DNA from: Parietichytrium sp. I65-24A
Lineage: Eukaryota; Sar; Bigyra; Thraustochytrida; Thraustochytriidae
Reading direction: 5' to 3'
Assembly: GCA_012862575.1 (NCBI GenBank)
Contig: BLSF01000046.1
Coordinates: 186,001-250,000, forward strand
Length of the DNA stretch: 64,000 bases
In this document: positions 13,050-23,963 of the stretch, piece by piece
Layout: each line of letters starts with the position of its first letter
How positions within the stretch are numbered: the stretch's first letter is position 1
Notes under the pieces: model-generated
Told to the model about the DNA's origin: nothing
The model's input: only the letters and a program-made list of their open reading frames with translations
Database searches by the model: none
Program-made: the position numbers and the translations under genes

Positions 13050-14230
13050 TGACTTCGGGTTCGTTTCGAGGGCTAGGAGCGAAAGACGCTAGCCGATCTC
13101 CATGCGTGCTTTCTTTGAAGGTCGCGTCGGCATCAAAAGAAGCTTGGATAGGCTTGCCAGCATGGGGGCGGAGATGCCTGGTAGATGTGGTGTCGATGCG
13201 CTGTCTTTCTTATCGCCCTCAAGAGAGCCGACGTCGTGCGCGGCGACATCAAAGCTGCCAACACCGTTCCCGCGGACCTCCGCTAAAGCTTGAATGGTGC
13301 GCTCACCTCATTGACTGGGAGGAGCTTGCAATACGGAGGCGAGCCCGAAGTCAGCTTCTTTCCCCGGCTGCTTTTAGGTTCGTTCCAAAAAGAAAGTGGA
13401 AATCTACCTCCGCGCCGCCGCTATTTCGCTGCATCAGGGCGAAGACCGGGAAGCAATGGGTCAGATGGTGGTCTCCTGAAAATTTAGTTCGAAATGGAGG
13501 ATCTTCGACTGTGGTTGGCCCGAGGCCATTGACACACGCTCCTCGGATTACTTGCGCTGCTGGAGCTTCTGAGCGAATTGGGGATACTGGTTGATCTGAT
13601 ATTGGGCTTGGCGAGTACTTTGACATCATAGGGTTCGCTCTTGAGAGCATCCGCCACGCATCAACCCTTTTTGGCGTGCTCGCGAGTTAGCACTAGCGCT
13701 TGTTCCACAGACATATCTGCCGTCTTGATTTGACGCTCCTCGACTTGTGATTCGCCCTACCTTATAGCGTTTCGGAAAGCAGTGAAGGCAATGTGAATTC
13801 AAAGCATCTATCTCGCGCCTCGCGTACAAGATCTGAAAAGAGTGCAAAGCTGCTACATCTAAGGTGGACAACGAGGAGCACAGGAATCCACCAAGCTGAG
13901 CACTTCACCGACTGCGCCAAGCAAGCGAGGCGCATAGCCAATTAAAACCATGCGGGTGCACAATTTCAACAAGACTGGTGACAGACCCACAATTGTCAGT
14001 AGAATCTGAATGCGAATTGCAAATGCCCACCGCAGTCGGGACCCAGAGACACGAGGCGCCAAGTGTCGTTGTCGGCGTTTGTGTCGGTGTCGGCGTTGGC
14101 GTTGCTCTTCTTTGCGCATGAGCGGCAAGATGACACCAATAAACTTCCAGATTCACTAGCTAGCTTGGCAGTCCTTTCCGACTTTCTCTTCACCTGGTTT
14201 TCCAAACCTTCACCTTGCCCTGGCGTCACA
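13050..14230 (-). pseudogene. Degenerate coding-like patch, possibly a retroelement remnant
   Basis: This stretch looks richer in G+C than its surroundings. On the minus strand it holds short blocks of natural-looking protein sequence separated by stops and frame changes. Examples are a block near 13,650-13,760 (residues TADMSVEQALVLTREHAKKG) and one near 13,996-14,229 that ends NDTWRLVSLGPD. The segment LIGYAPRL near 13,950 and the NDTWRLV segment loosely recall Ty1/copia integrase-RT linker motifs, but the match is too short to rely on. There are no intact domains and no flanking LTRs that I can see. It may be a decayed gene of another kind, or chance. Confidence 0.22.
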
Positions 14231-15055
14231 TCTTCTTTACCTCGCTCTTCGTTCTGCCCATTCTGCGCGTTGCTTTCCTTCCTCTACATCCAATCCTTCA
14301 AGTCGCTCTTCTTGACTGTGAGTCTCGACTCTGACAAATCGGCAAAATTTTGCCCACACTTGGGCAATTTTATCCATTCAGCGTCCGCTACGCAATATAA
14401 TAAAAATCTACTAGAACCCTGGTGTATCCCCACAACTACTAAGAAAGCTAGCCCGTCGACCCCTCAAGTAAGGTTTGACCTCCTAATGCCACTACGGCAA
14501 TCCGCTAGAAAAAAATTGCCTCACTAATATCCCCGTCGCACGTTCTTAAGGTTTACACTAGATACACTAGGTGAGGCTCATCCGCTTCGAAATTGCCGTT
14601 CCCCTCAGTTGTACTCCCTCAGCAGTCAGTTGTCCTCAGAGTCCTCAGAGTCCTCAGAGTCCTTAGAGCGAGCGCTTGGGGCAAGAGACAGGTGTGGGGC
14701 GAATAACTTATCGAGCAATCGGAGTTTAGCTCTACGGTTGTCTCCTGCGTTGCAACTTGGTCAACAGGAACGAGCTGAGAGACTTGTGTTGAGGGCCGCG
14801 GCTGCTGCTAACTGGGGGTTTGACTGAAGCGGAAGATTGTAAAGTGGGGAATTCGCATTGGAAACGGGCTTGCAGTGTGTTCGGAGGCAGAGAGTGCAAC
14901 AGCTCGCGGCAAAAGAAGATCGTGCTGTTATTGTACACGGGCGGGGAGTTGTATACTCAGGGAATTTAGCAGTCCAAGTTGTGTTTTGTGTCTTGCTAGA
15001 TCTTTTGGGTACGGTCCTTGCGCGGGTGGCACTCGCGCATTGCAATCAGGCGAGA
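14231..15055. other. Upstream region of the P-loop ATPase gene
   Basis: No gene is seen. At 14,632-14,668 there is a short 9-bp tandem repeat (GTCCTCAGA, about four copies). The reading frame of the downstream gene stays open upstream to 14,858 but contains no ATG before 15,056, so 14,858-15,055 is probably 5' UTR. Confidence 0.5.
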
Positions 15056-17110
15056 ATGTCTGCGCCGCGGAAGGAGCAAATGGAAAGCCTGAGCTCGCAG
15101 GTGGAAGAAAATGAGGCGAGCATCGGCGGCGGATTTGCGCTTGGTGTTGGCGCCATTCTAGGGTCGCTCGTCGGCGCAGTCTCGTCTTTGGGAAAGCAAA
15201 CGCTGTGGGCATCTTTTGGGGGCGTGTCTGCGGTCTCCGGGGCGTACCTGCTGCGCAGAAGCCGATGGGCGCAGGTTCGGACGATGAAGTACAAGATGAG
15301 CAAGTGGAAGACCCAGAATGTGTCGTTGGAGAACGACATGCTACTCCGAAAGAAGAAGAAGAGGCTGCAAATCAAGGTCAACCGCGAAAACGAACTCGGT
15401 GTGCTCACTCACCAGTTCATAGATTCAAAGCCGACGATTGCTTTTTTGACAGGCCCAGAGGGGTCTGGGAAATCATGGGTTGCCGCCCAGGCTCTCAGGG
15501 CCGTCGATCACGTGCTGAGGGTAGATCTGCACAAGGAGCAGGTCAGCGGAGGCAGCATCGGGGCCACCGAGCTCCTTGAGCACCTTGTTCGAAAGTCGGG
15601 CTATTTTTACCCGACCACTATTCTCTCCGACCTTGGCATCGTGCAGCAACCACGGGACGCTAAGGGTCAACTCAATCGCAAAGAGGTCGAGCTTGCCCTC
15701 CACTATCTCGAGGTCGCCTTAATAGAGATTGTCCAGGAGACAGGGCAATTTCCATGCATTTTCATTGGTAAGTTTGTCCTTTGCTGCTTGGTACACCTCC
15801 TCCTCGCATTCTGACCCCCTCCTTGCGCGATACAGATGAGCTTCACTCGCTCAAGGAAAGTGCACTCAAATCAAATGACTTTACGGTAGGTTTCCTCGAC
15901 CTGATATCAAGGCTAAATGCGATGGCGAGTTCCTTACAGCTCTTTTCGAGTCGTCTGTGTGTCTAGCGATTTCTTCAATGGACGATGCACGTCACAGACA
16001 ACAACTTGTGCAACGTAGTGTAAGTTCCCATTTGCCTTTTTTTATCATGCCCGAGTAGCGACTTCACCTGTTCGTCCGCAAGGTAGCACTATAGACGGTG
16101 TAGCACCTTCACCCCTCGATCTCCTCTCTCACTCAACTAATGATACAAACGGTGTCTTGAAATTCGTGTTGTTGCTCTGCACAGCTTTGTGGGAAGGGAC
16201 ACTTCGCTTTACATGCTAGACCAAGAGCACCAGTCTTTGCGGCAGCGGAGGGTGCATTTCCCCATCGACTATCCATTAGTCACGCCGGAATCGATTAAGG
16301 TCGCCTTGCGCCACGCAGACGACGGCAAAGTATTCGACGGAGCAGAGGAGTCGAAATTGCTCTGTGAAACGTTTGGAGGGCAACTCCGCGACATCGAGAA
16401 GGCGATCGACTTTGTACGTTAAGACCCTTTCTTCATGACGACTTTTTGCATTCGCGCGCTGACCGGTTTCTTCTGGCGCGATAAATGTATAAATGCAGGC
16501 CGACAATGGCCTCTCTATTAGAGCGACGGTGAGCCGAATGGTCACAGAAACATCCCAATTTATTCAGGCTACTTCGCTGGAACCCATTCTGGCAGATATT
16601 TCCAAGACACACGACAGGAAAGTGATACGCGAAGCTTACAAGCGGTACCTACGATGTTGGAACATGATGTGCCTCTTTGCTGCGCTCGAGGGCACACCAA
16701 TGGTTCTCCAGGACAGGCTCTTGTACGAGGTCTTCGAAGAAGCTGGGCACGAGATCGACGAGTATGTGGAGTCTGGGATCCTGCGCTATTGCTGGCCGCC
16801 GCTAGGCTCCAATAAAACGCATGAGATTACCCTGACTCCGCTCTCACCACGCTTTCAAGGAGCATTTCGACAGTTGGTCAATAAGCCTGGGCTCAACAAA
16901 GTCGCACTGGACATTAAAAGAGAACTCGCAAAGCTCGATCTCGCAGAAGATCAAACAAGGTTTTCAGAACGTATTAACACGCTACAAATTGTGCAGTCAG
17001 TCATGGGCACTGGCAGCCGCGGGAGCGATCTACTTCGAGAAGAAACGTACGAAATTTACGAAAAGTTGCAGGCTAGCTGGAAGGATTATGACGAGCTCAT
17101 AGCCGACTAA
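15056..17110 (+). CDS. Membrane-anchored P-loop ATPase (AAA/archaeal-ATPase-like), five exons
   Basis: The spliced protein is 551 residues. Exons are 15,056-15,767, 15,836-15,885, 15,967-16,019, 16,185-16,413 and 16,499-17,110. All junctions are GT...AG and keep phase. The start is the first in-frame ATG. A glycine-rich hydrophobic segment (about residues 23-66) probably forms one or two membrane helices, followed by a basic, helical stretch. Walker A is GPEGSGKS at 133-140. Walker B (IFIDE, about 235-239) is created exactly across the first splice junction, which supports the model. A sensor-like strand (NVVFVGRD, about 270-277) follows. The C-terminal third is helical, like the winged-helix lid region of archaeal-type ATPases. 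The family is known for ATP-driven remodelling or for signalling switches. Which protein it acts on cannot be told, and a mitochondrial or ER membrane location is only an inference. Confidence 0.82.
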
Positions 17111-17604
17111 TAGACACCTTCAATCATGACAAGTTGTCCATACTTTCTTGAATCTTTGTTTTCGTCCTCTTTGCACTCCTCGTGTGGGAACAGAGCGTGC
17201 GCGCTCCTTGTTCTCAAGCTCGCAAAAGACCTTTTTGCACGTTGCAGACTAATTCGGTTCAGCACCTGAAGTTCTTGATTAGGGAAGCGGGAAAAATGAC
17301 AATGGGCATTCCACTCAAAGTCGGCAGCGACATAAAGGAAAGAAGAAGAAAAGTTCTTTTTTCATTTCGAGTATTAATTGATAGTAATGTAAATCGCGCA
17401 GCCATCCATACTTGCTCATTCCGTATAAGTTTCAGCACGTCACAACGTCGTTCCAAAAAAGACTACCTTAAAATTACTCTGTGCACTTCCACTCACAGAA
17501 ACTGCGAATCATCAACGCAGCGGGACACACAAAAAAAAGCTAATGGAATACGGTGTCATCTTGCCTTTTTTCGTCTCTCAACAAATTGACAACCTGTAGA
17601 CAGC
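17111..17604. other. Convergent intergenic spacer
   Basis: This is the 3'-to-3' spacer between the P-loop ATPase and the kinase gene. No ORF of note, RNA gene or repeat is visible. It presumably carries both 3' UTRs. Confidence 0.6.
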
Positions 17605-19806
17605 CTACTCCAGCCCCTGCGTGATGCCGTCTCTTATTTCGTAAGGGAATGGTGGACTCCAATCGCACTCTGGCACTTCCTCGTACTCGACAGGGTAATC
17701 GTCAAAGTTAGAGGTGTCTTCCGGAGAGCTGACCTTTGGCTTCAAAGGAGGCTCCAAGGTCCGGGCGTAGAGGCCATCCCAATCAAAGCCGCTGAACCAG
17801 CGATGCTTGATGATTCCTTGAATGCCCTCCTTCGTGTTTCCGAGGCGCTTGCTTTGGAATGGGTTCAAAAGGCGGCGAATGAGATCGCAGCAGTGTCGAG
17901 AAAAGTGCGATGGGAATTTGAGGTCCCCATCAAGAATCAGCTGGTATACGTCCATAGGGTCCTCTGCATAGAAAGGCACGTATCCTGCAGTCATTTCGTA
18001 CGTGAGGATACCAAGCGCCCAATAGTCGACGGCCTTGTCGTGTCCCTTAGAGAGAATGATTTCTGGGGCAAGATAGTCTGGGGTCCCGCAAAGAGTCCAC
18101 GTTCTGTCCTTGACAACCTTTGCAAGTCCAAAATCCACCACCTTAATATAGCCCTTGTCGTCAAGCATCAGATTTTCTGGCTTCAAGTCGCGATACACGA
18201 TGTCCTTCGAGTGCATGTGAGCAAACGCTTGTAGCACAATGCTAGAGTAGAATTTGGAAGCCTTTTCAACAAACCGACCAGCCTTGCGTAGGCAAGTGAA
18301 GAGCTCTCCTCCGAGGCAGAGCTCGAGAAGTAGGTAGACATACTTCTCGTCCCAATAGCTGTTGTAAAGCTTGAGCAAGAAAGGGTGGTCTATCATCGTC
18401 ATTACCTTGCGCTCGTCCACCACGTGGGCTTCCAGGCGATTTTCAACGATTTGAGATTTGTTCAGGCACTTGAGTGCGTATGTCTCGCCAGTATTCTTGT
18501 TCTTCACGATCTGAACCTTTCCAAATGCGCCTTGGCCAAGCACAATCTCGCGCTCGCTTCCTTGACGGCTCTTTGACGGAAATTTGCGCTCAAGATCCTC
18601 AAACTTGATCTCCTTGAGATACTTGTGCGCGAGAGCTTCGGACGTGTCTTCTTTCGTTTCCTCTGCTTTATCAGAGCCCGTTCGCGAGCGTAGCTCTTGA
18701 AGGGATCCAAGCAGGGTGACGAAGTCATTGCGGCCCATAGTCAAGCAGCCCACACGACTCTTTGCCGTGACGGTAGCAGCGCGCTTTTCTTCGGTAAGCA
18801 GAGCTTTATGGCCAAAGTAATCTCCCGCGCCACCCTTGCCCACGACACCCTCGTCCTTCTTGCTGTACTCGACCTCACCCCACTCGATGATGTAAAAGAT
18901 ATCTCCGATCTCTCCTTCGCGGATGATGACACTGCCCTCCTCGAACTCCTCTTCGTCCACGGCAGCTACAAGCCTGGAAAACTCTTGTTGGGTCAAGTTC
19001 TTGAGGTCTGGGACCTTCCTCAGGTATTCCTCAAACTGCGCCTTGCGAAGGATCTTGTGGTGCAGGTGGATGTTCCTGTAGTCTTGCCTATTGATGGCCC
19101 ACAATACGCAGTCCTGGCTCGCGCGGATCGTTGCGGCGCGAGGCTTGCTGTACATGAGTGCGAGCTCTCCAAAGCTCTGTCCCTCAGAGACCTGGCCGTA
19201 CTGCATTGGGGCCTGGCCAGCGCTCGGAGAGACGAGCACATCCAGCTTGCCGGACTCCACGACAAAGAACTTGTCTCCAACGTCGCCCTGGACGGTGGCA
19301 TCTTCGCCGGTCTTGAGCTCCACCTTGTAAAAGGCGTCCACGCACTCGTCCTTCTCCTCCTTGCGCAGTCCTTTGAACAACATGTTGGAGTCCACGCAAC
19401 TCCTGATAAGATCGCGCACGGTGTCCGGTTTGGGGACAACAATCCTTTCGTAGGACTCCGCGTCCTTGGCGTCGGTATTGTTGAGCTTATTCCATGCCTC
19501 CGCAGAGACCTCCTCACGGCGGTTGTTCTTCGTCGCAGGAGAGCCATTGAGCACCGAGGATGTCCTCATGTTGTTGTTGCCATCGATGATGGACGGCCGC
19601 AGCGGAGACCCGTTGCCGCCTTCCACTCGATTCGTCGGCGACGAAGCCACTTGCGCGCGCAGTTGCTGGATCTCCTTATTCGCAGAGTCCAGGTCCAGCG
19701 TCAGCTTGTGAATCTTCTCCGCTTGCTGCGCCATCAGCTTGGTCGTGTCCGGACCATCGCCGCCATTGCTCGCATTCCCGCCGTGTGTGCTGGCGGCGCC
19801 TCCCAT
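17605..19806 (-). CDS. Cyclic-nucleotide-dependent protein kinase, PKG architecture
   Basis: This is an intronless gene of 733 residues with an ATG start. In order: an N-terminal MGGAAST that fits an N-myristoylation signal; a leucine-rich coiled coil (about 22-53) suited to dimerisation; two cyclic-nucleotide-binding domains (about 143-255 and 262-380); and an AGC kinase domain (about 420-672). The kinase has all key residues: glycine loop GQGAFG 424-429, K446, E465, YRD 538-540, DFG 558-560, activation-loop T571 and APE 580-582. An AGC tail follows with FDDY at 701-704. The first phosphate-binding cassette is intact (FGELAL, R223). In the second (FGHKAL) the ribose-binding Glu is His333. 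Both cassettes read RAAT, not the RTAT typical of animal PKG, so cAMP may be the ligand. The fused regulatory and catalytic parts are PKG-like. The product is likely membrane-bound. Confidence 0.95.
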   Translation of the reverse strand: MGGAASTHGGNASNGGDGPDTTKLMAQQAEKIHKLTLDLDSANKEIQQLRAQVASSPTNRVEGGNGSPLRPSIIDGNNNMRTSSVLNGSPATKNNRREEVSAEAWNKLNNTDAKDAESYERIVVPKPDTVRDLIRSCVDSNMLFKGLRKEEKDECVDAFYKVELKTGEDATVQGDVGDKFFVVESGKLDVLVSPSAGQAPMQYGQVSEGQSFGELALMYSKPRAATIRASQDCVLWAINRQDYRNIHLHHKILRKAQFEEYLRKVPDLKNLTQQEFSRLVAAVDEEEFEEGSVIIREGEIGDIFYIIEWGEVEYSKKDEGVVGKGGAGDYFGHKALLTEEKRAATVTAKSRVGCLTMGRNDFVTLLGSLQELRSRTGSDKAEETKEDTSEALAHKYLKEIKFEDLERKFPSKSRQGSEREIVLGQGAFGKVQIVKNKNTGETYALKCLNKSQIVENRLEAHVVDERKVMTMIDHPFLLKLYNSYWDEKYVYLLLELCLGGELFTCLRKAGRFVEKASKFYSSIVLQAFAHMHSKDIVYRDLKPENLMLDDKGYIKVVDFGLAKVVKDRTWTLCGTPDYLAPEIILSKGHDKAVDYWALGILTYEMTAGYVPFYAEDPMDVYQLILDGDLKFPSHFSRHCCDLIRRLLNPFQSKRLGNTKEGIQGIIKHRWFSGFDWDGLYARTLEPPLKPKVSSPEDTSNFDDYPVEYEEVPECDWSPPFPYEIRDGITQGLE

Positions 19807-22800
19807 CTTGCCCGTCCGCCTCGCTAACTAACAAAAACACACCAAACAAACAACCCACGCTCCACAATTTTCACGACCCTCCACCTCTTCGGTATCAACG
19901 ATCGTTTCCTCCTGACAACACCTGCGCACTACCACTCAGAGCCGTCTGCTGCCTCTCCCGTCGACTCGCGTCGACCTGTTTGCCCGCCCGCGCTCTCTGA
20001 AACAGACACACAGACAGACTGACAGACTGACTGACAGAGAGACTGACTGACTGAGAAAGGCAAACGAACAGCAGAGGAACGAGCAGAGCAGTGAACGGAT
20101 CAAGTGAGTACGCAAGAGGACAGAGAGATACAGAGAGTGCCAACAAACATACAATCAGACAGTCAAACAATCAATCAGACAATCAATCAAACAAGGAAAC
20201 AATCACTACTCTGTTGTCTCTGTTGAACGAAAAGGACGAAAAGGAATGGAACGGATGGAATGTTGGATGTTGGATGAGCAGCGAGGAGAGAGACGACAGA
20301 GAGGAGGGCTGATGATTGCACAGATACGCCGCTTTTACCCAACGGCGCTAGGAAGGAAGGAGGGAGGGAGAGAGGGAGAGAGGGAGAGAGGGAGGTCGAC
20401 CATATGTGTGGCGAAAACCAACGTAGCGTCGTGGCAGTCGGGCCGTGGGGAAATGGAATTCACTTTTCATTAGTTAGAAAATGACGACAGAATGACTGAT
20501 GCAGAACGACGCAAGAGCAAGAGCAAGAGCTTGGCCGAGAAGAATGACCGTGCCGTGTACTAGGTCCATCTGCCGCGGAAGAAGGAGCCTTGAGGCGATT
20601 GAGCTTGACAATTGCACGAACGCTTTTTTCAACGGACTGACTGGACTTTGGTCTAGACTGCATTGGACTGGCAGGGAAGGAAGGCCGCGGATTGGCAGCT
20701 ACTAGAGATGGACTATCGACGGTCGAGATCGGATTGGCCGTGAGTGAGTTGCCAGTGGGAAAGAGGGGTATTTTCATACACTTTCACTTTCGGTCGCTCT
20801 TTTTCGCGTCCAGAATTGGGTTGGAATGGTTTTATTGTCGACAACAAAAGAATGGCCAATGGTTTTTTTACATTTCTCAACGTTCAAGATCCTCCGAAGC
20901 TCACTGTTTCGTCTATTGACCCCATCTGTGCATTTGTTCGTTACCGGAGACTGTTGTCGCCGATTGGAGTCCCTCTTGGTTGGCCGATTGGATATTCTAC
21001 GGTTTGAATTGAGAGTGGATAGTTGCGATGACGATGAAGAGCGATTGGAATGGCGACCGAATGAGTTTTCTAAAGAGGTTTAGCGGGTGTTGTCATTGTT
21101 TATCAACTTTCGATTTCAATCTGAGAGAAAAAACTGTAAATCATTCCGGAATTCACTTTTCGCTGCGTCGCATTCTGTCTTGATCAAGGAGAAAAAGTAC
21201 AAGCCACGTGCCTATTTTGGAGCTTTGTAATAGAAATGTAAAATGTATAAAACGAAATGCAGGGAATCTATAGCGCGAACTTGCAACACGGCAATTGGAC
21301 TCGCGCAACATTAAAAGCGCCGATATGATGAAACATAAGGCTGCACGGGTGCTGATGCTCGCACAACTTAAATGGCATAGGTCAGAGTTTGTGGGTGTTT
21401 ACTAGGTCCCGCCCGGTACATCCACGAAATGTCGATGCATCTGAATTCTGAATTCTGATAAATTCCGGAGAGGGGGAGATGCTTGCAATTAGCGCATTGG
21501 TCACGGTGAGCTCCATTTGAACGGCCTTCGACTCCGTGGCGACTAGAGCTGCCTTCGCTAGACACGTCACACCACGCGCTCAAGGTGGACACGGTATCTT
21601 TGTTCCGGCGAGCTGTGGGTAATGGGTTCCCCTCGCCTTTACTCAGTGCTTTTAACAGGGATTTCGCCCCTTTGAAGTACAATCGGAACTTCCTCCGGTC
21701 CTTATGTCTCTCCTTTTTTCGCCTTCTCAGGTCCTGGTCTCGAAGGCTTTATCTAACCATTGCTTGCTATAAAAATCTATCGCGCACCATTGCTCCAGAA
21801 ACCTCAAAAAGACATGAAGCACGAAGGAGGAATGTCCTAGTTGGATCCTGCTTTCGGGGTCCAGGAGGATTCTCCTTGTTTCTATTCAGAAGAGTATCCT
21901 CAAGAACACGTTCATGTCTTCAGGTCCTCATTTTGAGGTCTGCACGAAGCACTGTAAGCGTTTTCACGAATCACAAGCGCAGGAGTATGAAACAGACATT
22001 AAAAATATGGTTGAATCATGAGTGCGTGTGAGATTGGTGGTATCGTTTGGGGAGGCAGATGCTGCCTTCAACCACCATCTCTATGACAAGCTCCATCAAT
22101 CAAGAACTTGAGCACTTGCGGGGCGTCACACGATTATGATTCATACCTTTGTCAATGACAAAATTCAGAACCTTGACGTACATCGCCTGAGTATTTTTGG
22201 AACTCGTGATGGCTTGTGTCTTCAACCCCGCTTGTTGATCATTTTCCCGCGATAGTGTAACTCCACTCTTTCTACCACAGCTTTCACTGTTCTCTGTGAC
22301 CTGACCAGAAGATTGGCTGTGGTTTCTCTTGCTTTAAGTGACAGGCGCTTCGCGCGCCCAGTTTCGGCTTGTTTTTCCAATGCGGCTCGGCACACTCCCA
22401 AACCAAACAAACCAAAAACCAAGACGAACTTCACTTTTTTTCAAGCAGAGGTCCCCCAAGTGTCTCTCGCAGACTCTTCAGCTGCTCCTATACGTCCTCG
22501 AGGCTATTCGTGACTCTCTTCTTACTCCCAGCATCACTCCCAGTGAAGGATTTTGCAATATATCACACGCTTTGTCCTTTGCCGGGTTCACACATGTTCA
22601 CACAGTCAATTCATTGTCGGAGCCCAACTCGAAAACCCATTTCACTGTCAAAAAAAAGCACGAACAAAAATCGTCAAAGTTCAAAACTTTCTCCGGTGTC
22701 ATGACTCACAGTCAGCCAACGTCCCGAAAGTACAAAATGCAGCATGCGAGTCTCTGGCAAGAGGTCATCCCCTAACACCAGACCCCGAATCTTTCATCGT

Positions 22801-23963
22801 CAATCGCATACTTTATCGTCCTGGTCCGTTAACAGTGCACAACAACTCCTGGACTTTGCGAGCTCTTTCCCTACGCAATCCCCTGTAATCATTCACTATG
22901 CAACTGTAGGTAAAGCACCGGAGGACTAGCGTCAGATAGGAGAAACGAGAGAAACGAAATAGTGCTGGAGGAATGGAAACAGTGGAAATCGAGGAAATCG
23001 ATGGAAACCGGTTCCAGAAAAGCCTTTTTTTCCATCTCTGTTGTTCCTGATTGAAGTCCAAAATCAATCAAATAGTCAATTACCGGTAGTTGAGCAAAAC
23101 AATCAATAAATTGTTCGTTTGAAATGAAATTAATTATCATCATAAAATTAAAACTCACTGTCAGTACCATTAATCAAGAACAAGAATGAGTGAGAGTCCA
23201 AACAAAGCACTTGAAAATATTCAGTTGAAAGTAACATGTCGTTTGCAATCAAGCAAGCTTTGCTGCTTTTGTTTTTCAGAACTAATTGAGAACGAACAAA
23301 GTGCGAATTGGAGGCGCGTATGGTGCGCGGCTTTACGGTTCATGAGTCGCTCAAAGGCCAACTTTAGCACGTGCAAGTGGCCGGCTTTGACAATAGCGGC
23401 GGAGTAAAAGTTGAGGGTTTCTTCCGGGCCAGGAGACGAGGAATGCTGCAGGAAGTGAGCCGGCGAGTGAGTGAGTGAGCGGGAGATCCTTTCGCCCCTC
23501 AAGGCTTTGCAAAGTCTTTCTCGAGATCTTTCTTCACTGGACTAGGAAATCTGGCGATGAATAACAGGCGGGGGCCTGCAAGACTCTCGCACTCGTAGGA
23601 GTTCGACCCGTCTCGTTATCTGCGCTGTGAAGCTGTACACCCAGTTGTGCACGTCAGCCAGATCCGTGAGGTCTATTTGATTGACATTACATGGCAGACA
23701 GTGAGGTTCACTACGTTAGAACGAAACGCGTTCCGCTTTACCTAAAAGGAAACTTCTCTGCCGACTAATGCGTACGCGAACTCGGTGGGAGTCGGGACCA
23801 GGACACGGAGCCATCCGTAGCGGGGGCCTACGAGTCGTAGATGAGATGGGAAACGAGAGCAAACTCTGGAAAGCACAAGTGGATCGCCAGACAGACCCCT
23901 ATCTTTGGAACAGTATCGTTCGAACGGAGAGCAGAGCGCCGTTTCACACTCTGAACAAGGAAG
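19807..23963. other. Intergenic stretch upstream of the kinase and the claudin-like gene
   Basis: This is the shared 5' region of two divergent genes. Just upstream of the kinase start are CAGA/CTGA-type repeats (19,996-20,060) and an AATCAGACAATC-type run (20,150-20,200). Minus-strand frames at 21,368-21,682 and 22,222-22,434 have fairly natural composition, but they start without an ATG or carry stops between them, and I recognise no family. No RNA gene was found. Confidence 0.45.
20351..20395. repeat. Purine (GGA/GAG) microsatellite
   Basis: A run of GGAAGGAAGG-type units turns into GAGAGGGA repeats. It is strictly purine on the plus strand, about 550 bp upstream of the kinase start. Confidence 0.9.

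Noticed and set aside
18697-19827. 376-codon plus-strand frame opposite the kinase
   Set aside because: It is the antisense shadow of a strongly coding gene. It has no family motif and its composition mirrors the sense codons.
21368-22434. Minus-strand frames with natural composition (for example KAVQMELTVTNALIASISPS)
   Set aside because: They are separated by stops, lack an ATG and family motifs, and no splice model joins them.
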